Positions 8,041 to 15,645 of a stretch of 64,000 bases of DNA are shown in pieces. The translations under genes and the position numbers were made by a program. The stretch is from Paenarthrobacter sp. AR 02. Its GTDB lineage: Bacteria > Actinomycetota > Actinomycetes > Actinomycetales > Micrococcaceae. Position 1 is the stretch's first letter. Every line of letters begins with the position of its first letter. Below the pieces are notes generated by a model. That model worked only from the letters and a program-made list of their open reading frames with translations. It had not been told where the DNA came from and searched no databases. The stretch is from contig NZ_JAJUKH010000008.1 in assembly GCF_021538675.1 (NCBI RefSeq), forward strand, positions 1 through 64,000. The letters are read 5' to 3'.

Positions 8041-8158
8041 AAGGCGGTTGGCGGGCATCCGGCAGCGCGCGTCTTAGGGAGGAACGACCGAGCGCGCAGA
8101 GGATGGTCGGCAAGCGGCCAAGCTGCCACCGAACCAAGCGGCCACCCAGCGGAGAGGA

Positions 8159-9214
8159 TTAGCCTTCGGCTTTGCCCCGACGCCAGTACCCCATGAACGC
8201 AACCTGCTTGCGGTCGATGCCTACGTCGCGCACCAGGTACCGCCGCATCTCCTTGATGACGAAGGCCTCGCCGGCGATCCAGGCGTAGAACGGCAGCGCA
8301 CCGGCGGGCAGCGTGGGGTTCTTAGTGGCCTCGATGGCTGCGGCGTCCATGCGCTGTGGGGTTTCCCAGAGGATGTCCTGATCCACATTTACGTCTTCGG
8401 GCTCGGGGCCCGCGGCCGTCGCGGCGCCCTTGAGGCCTACCCAGCCGGGCACAGGAACTGCTTTGGCCACGGCTTCCTTGAGGAGCTCGCCGTGCGGACG
8501 GGATCGCCCAATGGCAGCGCCCCGGGCCAGCCACGTGATTTCGATGTCGGCCGGGGTAGAGATGTCCTGGAAATCCGCTGCCGAGGGCACTTCCAAGAAC
8601 GCATGGCCGGTCATGTCGGCGGGGAGGCTTTCGAGGATGGCGCTGATGGCCGGCACCGCGGTTTCGTCGCCCGCCAGCAGGACACGTTGGGCGAGGCCGG
8701 GACGCCATTCGATCCCACCGTAGGCACCGGCTGTGGTGCACTGGGCTGCCCGGTTGTTGGGCCCGATGATGGTGATCGCGTCGCCGGGTTTCGCGGCAAC
8801 GGCCCAGTTGGCCGCGGGGCCGCCGTGGCCGTCGTCGTCGAAATGCATGACGAAGTCGATGTCGATTTCGGGGTACACGGCGTCGAGCCGTTCGGAGCGA
8901 ACCGTATAGGTGCGCATGTCACCGCGGACGGCGGGATCCATGGCCAGCCATTCCCGGTACCAGCCGGCTTCTTCCATCTTGAAGGGAGGCAGCGGAATCT
9001 GCTGCCCGGCGGCGTCGAAGGAGGGAATCATCAGCTTCACGCGGAGGTCCAGGGTGTCCCCGGCAACGCCGAAGTCACGCAGGGAGTAACCACCGAACGT
9101 GATGCGTCGGAAGTTGGGGCTCAATTCCTGCACTGCCGTCACGGTGACGTCGAAGGCGAGGGTCATGGGCTCCACTGCGGCACTTGCCGCGGCCTGTGTC
9201 GGTTGTGCACTCAT
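8159..9214 (-). CDS. siderophore-interacting FAD-binding reductase
   Basis: The 351-residue protein belongs to the siderophore-interacting protein family (ViuB/YqjH type), which reduces ferric siderophores in the cytoplasm to release iron. RTYTVR at 101-106 is the FAD-binding motif, AGDETAVPAI the nucleotide-binding segment, and YWRRG at 343-347 the typical C-terminal motif. Its ATG overlaps the stop of the ATPase gene (ATGA), so it is the last gene of the import operon. Its role fits: import by the ABC system, then release of iron by reduction. Confidence 0.94.
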   Translation of the reverse strand: MSAQPTQAAASAAVEPMTLAFDVTVTAVQELSPNFRRITFGGYSLRDFGVAGDTLDLRVKLMIPSFDAAGQQIPLPPFKMEEAGWYREWLAMDPAVRGDMRTYTVRSERLDAVYPEIDIDFVMHFDDDGHGGPAANWAVAAKPGDAITIIGPNNRAAQCTTAGAYGGIEWRPGLAQRVLLAGDETAVPAISAILESLPADMTGHAFLEVPSAADFQDISTPADIEITWLARGAAIGRSRPHGELLKEAVAKAVPVPGWVGLKGAATAAGPEPEDVNVDQDILWETPQRMDAAAIEATKNPTLPAGALPFYAWIAGEAFVIKEMRRYLVRDVGIDRKQVAFMGYWRRGKAEG

Positions 9215-10035
9215 GAGGCGATCTCCAGTTCCTTGGTTGCTGCGGGGCGTGCGTGGTGGCGTCCGATGGGGACGATCAGCGGTGTGCCTGAAATGGGGTC
9301 CGGAACCACTCGGGATTCCAGGCCGAAGACGTTAAACACGAGTTCCTCGGTCACCACAACAGGGGCTGGGCCTTCGGCCACGATGCACCCGCCCTTCATG
9401 GCGATGACGTGGTCTGCGTACCGGGCGGCGAGGTTAAGGTCATGGAGCACGATTGCGACGGTGGTTCCGCGGCGTCGGTTGAGATCGGTGATCAGGTCCA
9501 GGACTTCTACCTGATGTGCAAGGTCAAGGTAGGTAGTGGGCTCATCCAGCAAAAGGACGTCGGTTTCCTGCGCCAGGGCCATGGCGATCCAAACGCGCTG
9601 CCGCTGCCCGCCGGAGAGTTCGTCGATGCTCCGCTCGGCAAGCTCAAGCGTGTCCGTGGCCTCGAGCGCGCGCTGCACCGCGAGGTCGTCCGCTGCGCTC
9701 CAGCTCCGGAAGAAGCCCTGGTGCGGATAGCGCCCACGGCCAACCAGGTCGCGCACGGTGATGCCGTCAGGAGCAGTGGGGTGCTGCGGCAGCAGGCCCA
9801 GCGTGCGGGCAAGTTCGCGGGCGGGGCGGGTGTGGATGTCCTTGCCATCGAGGGTCACGGCACCGCCGGCCGGCTTCAGGAGCCGCGAGAGTCCGCGAAG
9901 GAGCGTGGATTTGCCGCAGGCATTGGCGCCCACGATCATGGTCACCTTTCCTTCGGGGATTTCGGTGCAGAGCCCCTCCACTACCTTTCGTTGCTCGTAC
10001 TGGAGCGTCAGGTCCTGGGCATTGAGGACGGCCAT
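9211..10035 (-). CDS. fepC: ferric-siderophore ABC transporter ATPase
   Basis: The 274-residue ATPase has Walker A GANACGKST at 36-44, signature LSGGQ at 140-144, Walker B LLLDEPT at 161-167 and the switch histidine in VLHDLNLAARY. It closely resembles FepC/FecE-type siderophore importer ATPases. Its ATG lies one base after the TGA of the permease gene, and its stop overlaps the reductase start. It powers uptake through the two FecCD-type permeases upstream. Confidence 0.95.
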   Translation of the reverse strand: MAVLNAQDLTLQYEQRKVVEGLCTEIPEGKVTMIVGANACGKSTLLRGLSRLLKPAGGAVTLDGKDIHTRPARELARTLGLLPQHPTAPDGITVRDLVGRGRYPHQGFFRSWSAADDLAVQRALEATDTLELAERSIDELSGGQRQRVWIAMALAQETDVLLLDEPTTYLDLAHQVEVLDLITDLNRRRGTTVAIVLHDLNLAARYADHVIAMKGGCIVAEGPAPVVVTEELVFNVFGLESRVVPDPISGTPLIVPIGRHHARPAATKELEIAS

Positions 10036-10036
10036 A

Positions 10037-11140
10037 TCAGGCTTCCTTTCGGTTCGACGTGACCAGCAGCCACAGCAGGAAGGGTGCACCGAGGGCGCCG
10101 GTGATGACGCCGACCGGGAGGACGGTTCCGTCGAGGATGACGGGGGCAATATTGGAAGCAAAGAAATCTGCCAGCAGCACAATCAGCGCACCGGTAAGGG
10201 CCGACGCCGGAAGGCTGGGTTTGCGGACGATGCGGCGCGAGATCGGTCCGGCGAGGAACGCGACGAACGCCACCGGGCCTGCCGCGGCAGTTGCGACGGC
10301 GGCAAATCCGACGGCGGTCAGCACCAGTCCCAGCCGGGTTGCGTTCACCTTGATGCCAAGACCGGCCGCAGTGTCGTCACCGAGTTCGAGGATCCGCAAC
10401 GGGCCAGCCAGGGCGATGACTGCGGGGACCAGCACCAGCATGGAAACCGCAAGGATCCCTGCCCGGTCCCAGGTGGCTGAGTTCAGCGAACCGTTGAGCC
10501 AGATGAGGGCGTCGGCGGCCGTGCGGATGTCTGCACGGGTCATGAGGAAGTTGACCACCGCGTGGAGCGCAGCGGCGATTCCCACGCCTGCGAGGATGAG
10601 GCGGTTGCCTGCAGCGTTGCCCCTGCTGCCGCCACCAGCGCCTGAGCCGGTGCCCCGGGAGATCGCATAGATGATGGCTGCGACACCGAGCGCCCCGCCC
10701 AAAGCTGCCCAGGAGACAACAGCACCGGAGGCCCCAAAAATGACGATCGCCGTCACGGCTGCCGCGCTGGCCCCGTAGCTGATGCCGATGATGTCCGGGC
10801 TTGCCAGCGGATTCCGCAGCATGGTCTGGAAGAGTGCGCCGGCCAGGCCGAAGGCAATCCCGATCATGGTTCCGACCACCGCGCGGGGCAGTTTGTGCTC
10901 CATGACGATGAAGCTGGCGCCCGGGATCTTTTCCCCGCCCGTCAGGTGGTTGATGACGATCGTGAAGAAGTCCGGGATGGTGACGGTGTAGCTGCCCAGG
11001 AGCACGTACACGGCAAACATAACCACGAGGGCCACGCCAAGGAAGAACGTAGGGCTCAACGCGCGCCGAAGTGGCAAAAGATGAGGGTGTTTGTTGGCAT
11101 TAGGTGCCACCTCGGCGGGGGCTTTATGGAGGGTGCTCAC
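10037..11140 (-). CDS. fepG: ferric-siderophore ABC permease, FecCD type
   Basis: The 367-residue polytopic protein belongs to the FecCD permease family. MLRNPLASPDIIGISYGAS is the family hallmark, with further GDDTAAGLG and AGPVAFVAFLAGPISRRI segments that contact the ATPase. The GTG at 11140 overlaps the TGA of the first permease (GTGA). About nine to ten membrane helices are expected. It should pair with the upstream FepD-like protein to form the inner-membrane channel. Confidence 0.93.
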   Translation of the reverse strand: MSTLHKAPAEVAPNANKHPHLLPLRRALSPTFFLGVALVVMFAVYVLLGSYTVTIPDFFTIVINHLTGGEKIPGASFIVMEHKLPRAVVGTMIGIAFGLAGALFQTMLRNPLASPDIIGISYGASAAAVTAIVIFGASGAVVSWAALGGALGVAAIIYAISRGTGSGAGGGSRGNAAGNRLILAGVGIAAALHAVVNFLMTRADIRTAADALIWLNGSLNSATWDRAGILAVSMLVLVPAVIALAGPLRILELGDDTAAGLGIKVNATRLGLVLTAVGFAAVATAAAGPVAFVAFLAGPISRRIVRKPSLPASALTGALIVLLADFFASNIAPVILDGTVLPVGVITGALGAPFLLWLLVTSNRKEA

Positions 11141-12252
11141 AGGCCTGCCCCCTTGCCGCGGCGGATGAGCCAGATGAAGACGGGGGCTCCGATGAGGGCC
11201 GTCATGATCCCGGCGGGTACTTCGCCCGGAAGCAGGATGACGCGGCCAATGATGTCGGCCGTGATCAGCAGGATAGGGGCGGTCACCACGGAGAAAGGAA
11301 GGATCCATCGGTAGTCCGGGCCGGTCAGGGAGCGGACGGCGTGGGGAATGACAAGTCCCAGGAATCCAATGGGACCGGCCAACGCGGTAGCGGATCCACA
11401 CAGCAGGACAATGCCCAGTCCGGTGATTCCACGGGAAAGTGCGACATTTTGCCCCAAGCCGCGGGCGATGTCGTCCCCGAGCGCCAGGCTGTTCAAGACC
11501 CTGCCACCGGTGAGGATTATGACGGCACCGATCGCCAGGAATGGCAGCGCGGGCAGGAGCACGGACCAGTCACGGCCACCAATACTGCCTACTTGCCAGA
11601 AACGGAAGCGGTCGAAGGTGTCCTGGCTTGAAACCAGGATCACGTTCATGAGGGAAAAGAGCCCGGCGCTCAAAGCCGCGCCCGCCAAGGCGAGCTTGAC
11701 CGGCGTCGCGCCGTCGCGGCCACGGGACGAAATGGCATAAACCACGACGGCGGCCGCTGCGGCGCCGATGAAGGCGAACCAGATGTAGCCGGAGAGTGAG
11801 CCAATGCCGAACACATAGATGCCGAGGACGACTGCCAGGGCAGCGCCGGCGTTCAGGCCCAGGATGCCGGGATCGGCCAACGGGTTGCGGGCCACACCCT
11901 GCATCGCTGCACCGGCCAGGCCGAGTGCTGCACCGGCCAGAAGTCCAAGGACTGTCCGGGGAATGCGGGCAATAACAACCGCGTGGTTGCCGTCCGCCGG
12001 ATTGAAGTGGGTGAGGGCTTCCCACACAGTGGTGAGGGAAAGTCCGCGGGCACCGATCGCCAGGGATGCGGCACATACTGCGGCAAGTACGACGACGGCC
12101 ACCATCAGCCACGCAGAGCGCTTCGCTGCGGTGCCCCGGGAACCGGTGGAAGCACCGGATCGCTCTGCCTCGGGGGTAGTTTCTCCCAGGCCAGCCGACA
12201 CCAAAGTGCCGTTGCCACGCACCTGGAGTGCCGTCGTCGTACTCGATTTCAT
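11137..12252 (-). CDS. fepD: ferric-siderophore ABC permease, FecCD type
   Basis: The 371-residue permease carries the FecCD signature VARNPLADPGILGLNAGAA and AGPIGFLGLVIPHAVRSLTG. An N-terminal soluble stretch of about 45 residues precedes the first helix. It starts five bases after the binding-protein stop and overlaps the second permease. Together they form the heterodimeric membrane part of the importer. Confidence 0.94.
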   Translation of the reverse strand: MKSSTTTALQVRGNGTLVSAGLGETTPEAERSGASTGSRGTAAKRSAWLMVAVVVLAAVCAASLAIGARGLSLTTVWEALTHFNPADGNHAVVIARIPRTVLGLLAGAALGLAGAAMQGVARNPLADPGILGLNAGAALAVVLGIYVFGIGSLSGYIWFAFIGAAAAAVVVYAISSRGRDGATPVKLALAGAALSAGLFSLMNVILVSSQDTFDRFRFWQVGSIGGRDWSVLLPALPFLAIGAVIILTGGRVLNSLALGDDIARGLGQNVALSRGITGLGIVLLCGSATALAGPIGFLGLVIPHAVRSLTGPDYRWILPFSVVTAPILLITADIIGRVILLPGEVPAGIMTALIGAPVFIWLIRRGKGAGL

Positions 12253-12257
12253 CGCTG

Positions 12258-13328
12258 TTACTTGCCTGCTGCGTCTGCTGCTTTACCGAGCTGCGGCAGG
12301 AACGTGTCCAGGGCCCACGGCAGGCTCAGCGGCGAGGAAGCGGAGATGGCGAGCGTCAGGGTCTGGTCCGAGTCGGCAACCAGTGCGCCCTTCTTGACGG
12401 CCGGAATCTGGCCGAGCAGCGGGTCCGCCTTGATGGCGTCTGCCGTGCTGGAGTCCGGGACCCAGGTGACGAAGACATCGGATGCCAGCTCATTCGCCTT
12501 TTCAGCGGACCACGGGATGAAGAATTCGGTCTTGCTCTTGGTGTTCTGCTCCACCACGGGGGCGAGCTTCATGCCGATTTCCGAGAGGAACCGGGGACGG
12601 TTGTCGATGGCCGTGTAAACGTTGGCTCCGTCACTCTTGGCCGGTTCGAGGTTGCCGTAGATGAAGGTCTTGTCCTTGATCTGCGGGAACTTGGAAACCT
12701 TGTCCGTAACGGTGGCCTGGGTGTCCTCGATCAGCTTCTTGGCTTCGGCTTCCTTGCCCAGCGCCTTACCGATCAGGGTGGTGCTTTCCTGCCACGGCGT
12801 GCCGTACGCGAGCTCAGGCTGCGCCACAACCGGGGCGATTTCGCTGAGCTTCTTGTAGTCAGCCTCTTCCAAGCCGGAGTAGGCAGCCAGGATAACGTCC
12901 GGGTTGAGCTTGGCGATCTCGGTGAAGTTGATGCCGTCAGCTTCGGAGAACTGCGCCGGGGCCTTGTCGGTGCCGAAACCGGCGCCGAGCTTCTCGAGTG
13001 CCGCGTCCTTCCAAGGGGTGGAGCCCTTGTCGTTGTTGCCCCACTCGTTCTTGGGAACGCCCACGGGCACAACGCCCAGTGCGATGGCGACGTCGTCATT
13101 GACCCACGAGACGGTAACAACGCGCTTGGGCTGTTCCTTGATGGTGGTCTCGCCGAAGACGTTCTTGATGGTCACCGGGAATGCTGCGGACTGAGCCTGC
13201 TCACTCGCCGGCGTGGACGTTGCGGGGCCAGTGGAGCAGCCGGTGAGGGTGAGGGCGACGGCGGCCAAAGCGGCTGTCGCGGTACCTGCGGTTTTCAGCA
13301 GGGCGCGGCGTGGGAGGAGGGAAGCCAC
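12258..13328 (-). CDS. fepB: ferric-siderophore-binding lipoprotein
   Basis: The 356-residue extracellular binding protein belongs to the FepB/FecB periplasmic-binding family. The N terminus has RRALLK at 7-12 and a hydrophobic stretch, then the lipobox LTGC at 28-31, so it is a lipoprotein, possibly exported through Tat. PKRVVTVSWVNDDVAIALG is the typical start of the binding domain. It is the first gene of the five-gene operon and sits directly behind the iron box at 13361-13379. Confidence 0.94.
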   Translation of the reverse strand: MASLLPRRALLKTAGTATAALAAVALTLTGCSTGPATSTPASEQAQSAAFPVTIKNVFGETTIKEQPKRVVTVSWVNDDVAIALGVVPVGVPKNEWGNNDKGSTPWKDAALEKLGAGFGTDKAPAQFSEADGINFTEIAKLNPDVILAAYSGLEEADYKKLSEIAPVVAQPELAYGTPWQESTTLIGKALGKEAEAKKLIEDTQATVTDKVSKFPQIKDKTFIYGNLEPAKSDGANVYTAIDNRPRFLSEIGMKLAPVVEQNTKSKTEFFIPWSAEKANELASDVFVTWVPDSSTADAIKADPLLGQIPAVKKGALVADSDQTLTLAISASSPLSLPWALDTFLPQLGKAADAAGK

Positions 13329-13336
13329 GGGACTCC

Positions 13337-13379
13337 TTAGGTAAGTGATGCGAACCTAAGTAAGGCTAGCCTAGCCTGA
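13337..13379 (-). promoter_or_regulatory. DtxR/IdeR-type iron box
   Basis: The minus strand at 13379-13361 reads TCAGGCTAGGCTAGCCTTA, which matches 15 of 19 positions of the DtxR/IdeR consensus TTAGGTTAGGCTAACCTAA. A second, looser pair of half-sites, TTAGGT (13337-13342) and ACCTAA (13354-13359), lies closer to the gene. Iron-loaded regulator binding here would repress the siderophore import operon when iron is plentiful. Confidence 0.85.
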
Positions 13380-13435
13380 GGATAATTAAGAAACATTTAC
13401 GTCACCTATTCCCGATTGAGGCGCAGATCACACCA

Positions 13436-13514
13436 ACCCTCACTCACATCCCCACCCCTTCACCCCGACCCTCAATCACATCCCCACCCCTTCCCACCAA
13501 CCCTCACTCACATC
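13436..13514 (-). repeat. 32-bp iterated repeat, locus 3 (variant core)
   Basis: On the minus strand GATGTGA(G/T)TGAGGGT occurs three times. The plus-strand positions are 13436-13450, 13468-13482 and 13500-13514, exactly 32 bases apart. The core TGAGTGAG differs by one base from the TGAGAGAG of loci 1 and 2 and it points the other way. It lies in the 494-base gap between fepB and the FBP gene. Confidence 0.8.
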
Positions 13515-13822
13515 GGGTGGACAGCGCCGCCGGGAATTTGGGAGGATAGCGGCAGCGGACTACCGCTTCCAAAGAACGACGAGGGGTTGAGCATGCGCAC
13601 TGCATCAGTTGCTGCTGCCACAGTCAGCGAGGTGGCCATTTTGGCCTGCTTGGCACTCCCCCACACGTCGGCATCCTTTTAGGCAATTCAGGCATCACGG
13701 ACCGCCCCGGATTCTAGCGGGCGCCCCTTGCTGTGCCCTTCGCGCTGATGACCGACGTCCCTTGCCACCCCGCGGCCGATTCACGGTGCGCGGACGTCGA
13801 CCATTTCCAAGGAAGCACTGTC
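13515..13822. other. intergenic, no confident gene
   Basis: The only possible coding element is a 29-codon frame at 13593-13682 (ATG preceded by GAGGGG). It has no recognisable similarity, and I do not call it a gene. No terminator or known regulatory element is obvious. Confidence 0.4.
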
Positions 13823-14326
13823 ATGCATAAAATCACCGCCCAACAGGTCCGTTCGTCCTTTATTAACGCCAGCCGATCCGAGGCTGCAAAACTCAACCTT
13901 CCCGCCGACTTTGACAGCCTCGACTGGGATAACCTCGAGTTCCTGGGTTGGCGTGACGAGAAGATGCCCCAGCGCGGCTACCTCGTGGTGCCGCACCAGG
14001 GGAAGCTCACAGGCGTCCTGCTCCGGGCACCCGAGGGCGGCTCCGGGAAGAGGCGGGTAGTCCTCTGCGAACTGTGCCGCGACGTGTTCTCCAAAGACGA
14101 CGTTTACCTGTGGGTCGCCAAGAAAGCCGGGCAATCCGGCAAAGACGGGAACACCGTGGGAACCCTGATTTGCGCTGAGTTCGGTTGCAGCACCAATGTG
14201 CGCAAAGAACCGCCCGCCAACGAAATCAACCCGGACCCGGCCGCCGTCGTTCTCCGACAGATCGCCGGGCTGGAATCCCGCACGGCGCTCTTCCTTGACC
14301 GCGTCCGCGGCGACTCAAAGCGCTAG
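13823..14326 (+). CDS. FBP-type treble-clef zinc-finger protein
   Basis: The 167-residue protein resembles the FBP C-terminal domain, the treble-clef zinc finger related to EF-G-binding (FusB-like) proteins. Zinc ligands are likely Cys82 and Cys85 (CELC) and Cys117 and Cys122 (CAEFGC), surrounding the VYLWVAKKAGQSGKDGNTVG loop. The start at 13823 is chosen because AAGGAA lies about eight bases upstream and similarity starts with MHKITAQQVRSSF. FusB-type proteins bind EF-G and can relieve fusidic-acid inhibition. Whether this one does is unknown. Confidence 0.8.
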   Translation: MHKITAQQVRSSFINASRSEAAKLNLPADFDSLDWDNLEFLGWRDEKMPQRGYLVVPHQGKLTGVLLRAPEGGSGKRRVVLCELCRDVFSKDDVYLWVAKKAGQSGKDGNTVGTLICAEFGCSTNVRKEPPANEINPDPAAVVLRQIAGLESRTALFLDRVRGDSKR

Positions 14327-14338
14327 CCGACAAAACAA

Positions 14339-14379
14339 GCAGCAGCACAGCGCGTCACGAGGACGCGCTGTGCTGCTGC
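14339..14379. terminator. long perfect hairpin, bidirectional terminator
   Basis: An 18-bp perfect stem (14339-14356 with 14362-14379) encloses a 5-base loop between the FBP gene and the convergent ferredoxin remnant. It has no strong U-run but is the likely transcription end point for the plus-strand gene. Confidence 0.7.
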
Positions 14380-14398
14380 CTGATTTCTGGTCCGGACA

Positions 14399-14584
14399 CT
14401 ATTCCGGGGCGATGGTCACCGTAGCGCCTCCGCAGGAACTCTCGTAGGTCAATTGGCAGGAAAGCCGGGACTGGTCCGCAATGTAGGTGTCGGTTTCTGC
14501 GAGGAGTTCCAGTTCGTCTTCGAATTGATCATCCCGACACACGCAGGCCGAAATAATTGGCCATATCAAAACAATCAATGTCAT
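14399..14584 (-). pseudogene. C-terminal remnant of a [2Fe-2S] ferredoxin
   Basis: The frame ends with DDQFEDELELLAETDTYIAD, then QSRLSCQLTYESSCGG and VTIAPE. This matches the C-terminal third of putidaredoxin/adrenodoxin-type ferredoxins, where the last cluster cysteine lies in the RLSCQ motif. The N-terminal part with the CxxxxxCxxC loop is missing: only ACVCRDD precedes, and the upstream sequence to the TM2 gene gives no ferredoxin similarity. The upstream bases are AT-richer. It is most simply a 5'-deleted gene; no complete cluster-binding site remains. Confidence 0.6.
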
Positions 14585-14685
14585 TTCAGTGAAAATGATG
14601 ACGGCACATGGATTCTGGGGGATGCCGTCGAGGAATGCCGCCAGTCACCCGTGGACTGATCGATCATTCTCCGAAAGGCATCAGC

Positions 14686-15168
14686 ATGACTTCCTCTTAC
14701 CCCGACCAAAACCCAACTTCGCAAGGCGGCCAAAGCACCCCGCCGGATCCGTACCCGACAACCCAGAGCCCTCTGCAGTTCCGACCACAAGAGCAGACAC
14801 TCCAGCCACCGCATTATTCCGCCCAGCCGCCAGCTCCTCAACCGCCCCAGTTCGCAGCGCAACCAGCGACACCCTCGCAACCGCAGTACTCGGCGCAGCC
14901 TCCGCTCCCGAATCCTGCCTACGGTTATCCGCAGCCGAAATCGAAGATCGCGGCAGGATTGTTCGGAATTTTCCTTGGCGGCCTCGGCATTCACCGCTTT
15001 TATCTGGGCTACACGACTATAGGCATCATCCAGCTCGTCCTCACCGTGGTCGTAGGCATCTTTACGTTCGGGTTGGTTGGTCTTTGGGGCTTGGTGGAGG
15101 GCATCATGATCCTCGCCGGCGCCTCCTACTTTCAGCGGGACGCCCACGGCGTTCCCCTTCGCGACTAA
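14686..15168 (+). CDS. TM2-domain membrane protein
   Basis: The 160-residue protein has a Pro/Gln-rich N terminus (1-85, with repeated QPP and SAQPP units) and a C-terminal TM2 domain of two helices. GGLGIHRFYLGY at 98-109 is the TM2 signature. The ATG at 14686 has GAAAGG upstream. The next gene, encoding a PH-domain protein, follows after 14 bases, so they are likely co-transcribed. TM2 proteins have no settled molecular function. Confidence 0.85.
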   Translation: MTSSYPDQNPTSQGGQSTPPDPYPTTQSPLQFRPQEQTLQPPHYSAQPPAPQPPQFAAQPATPSQPQYSAQPPLPNPAYGYPQPKSKIAAGLFGIFLGGLGIHRFYLGYTTIGIIQLVLTVVVGIFTFGLVGLWGLVEGIMILAGASYFQRDAHGVPLRD

Positions 15169-15182
15169 TAAGGGAGCGCACC

Positions 15183-15554
15183 TTGACTGACATCATTCAC
15201 GACAGGCCCGAGCAGCTTGAACAAATCCGAGCAGGACTGCTCCAGGGAGAAATCGTCTACGCCGTGTACGACTGCATCGGTGTCGGAACCGGTTTTGTCG
15301 GCATTACCAATATGCGCGTCATTCTGCAGGACAAGAGCTTTGTCGGGAACAAGCTCGCCGTTGTGTCCATTCCCTATAAGAACATCCGCTCGGTCTCGAT
15401 GCTCTCCAACAAATCGATGATGGGACGATTCGCGTCGACCTCCAGCATCGGTATCGACACAGGTGGCACCATCAAGGAGGCGGACTTCCGCGGCGATGAC
15501 AAAGCAAGACACGCGCACGACCTGATCCTGTGGAACGTCCTAACCACTAAATAG
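15183..15554 (+). CDS. bacterial PH-domain protein (YokE/SHOCT-like)
   Basis: The 123-residue protein starts at TTG, chosen because AAGGGAG lies at 15170-15176 and no ATG exists before the conserved part. The sequence LLQGEIVYAVYDCIGVGTGF, then GITNMRVILQDKSF and PYKNIRSVSM, is the pattern of bacterial PH domains (PF14470-like). It probably binds membrane or protein partners. It follows the TM2 gene and is convergent with jetC. Confidence 0.7.
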   Translation: MTDIIHDRPEQLEQIRAGLLQGEIVYAVYDCIGVGTGFVGITNMRVILQDKSFVGNKLAVVSIPYKNIRSVSMLSNKSMMGRFASTSSIGIDTGGTIKEADFRGDDKARHAHDLILWNVLTTK

Positions 15555-15645
15555 CCTTCATTCGGTGTGGAGGCGGAAATGCATATTCCATCCGCCTCCA
15601 CGTCGATGTCGTTGTCTCGTTCTCCGAAGGCCGACATCAGCCGGT

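Noticed and set aside
7622..8137. Frames encoding repeated SLTSLP or LSHIPP units
   Set aside because: They are translations of the 32-bp repeats and continue antisense through the SGNH gene.
12228..13340. 370-codon plus-strand frame antisense to the siderophore-binding gene
   Set aside because: It is the mirror of fepB in high-GC DNA; fepB has lipobox, family motifs and operon context.
13593..13682. 29-codon peptide MRTASVAAATVSEV... with GAGGGG upstream
   Set aside because: Too short and without similarity or conservation evidence to call.
15555..15645. Possible jetD fragment after jetC
   Set aside because: Only 91 non-coding bases separate jetC from the PH-domain gene; no toprim-like sequence is present.
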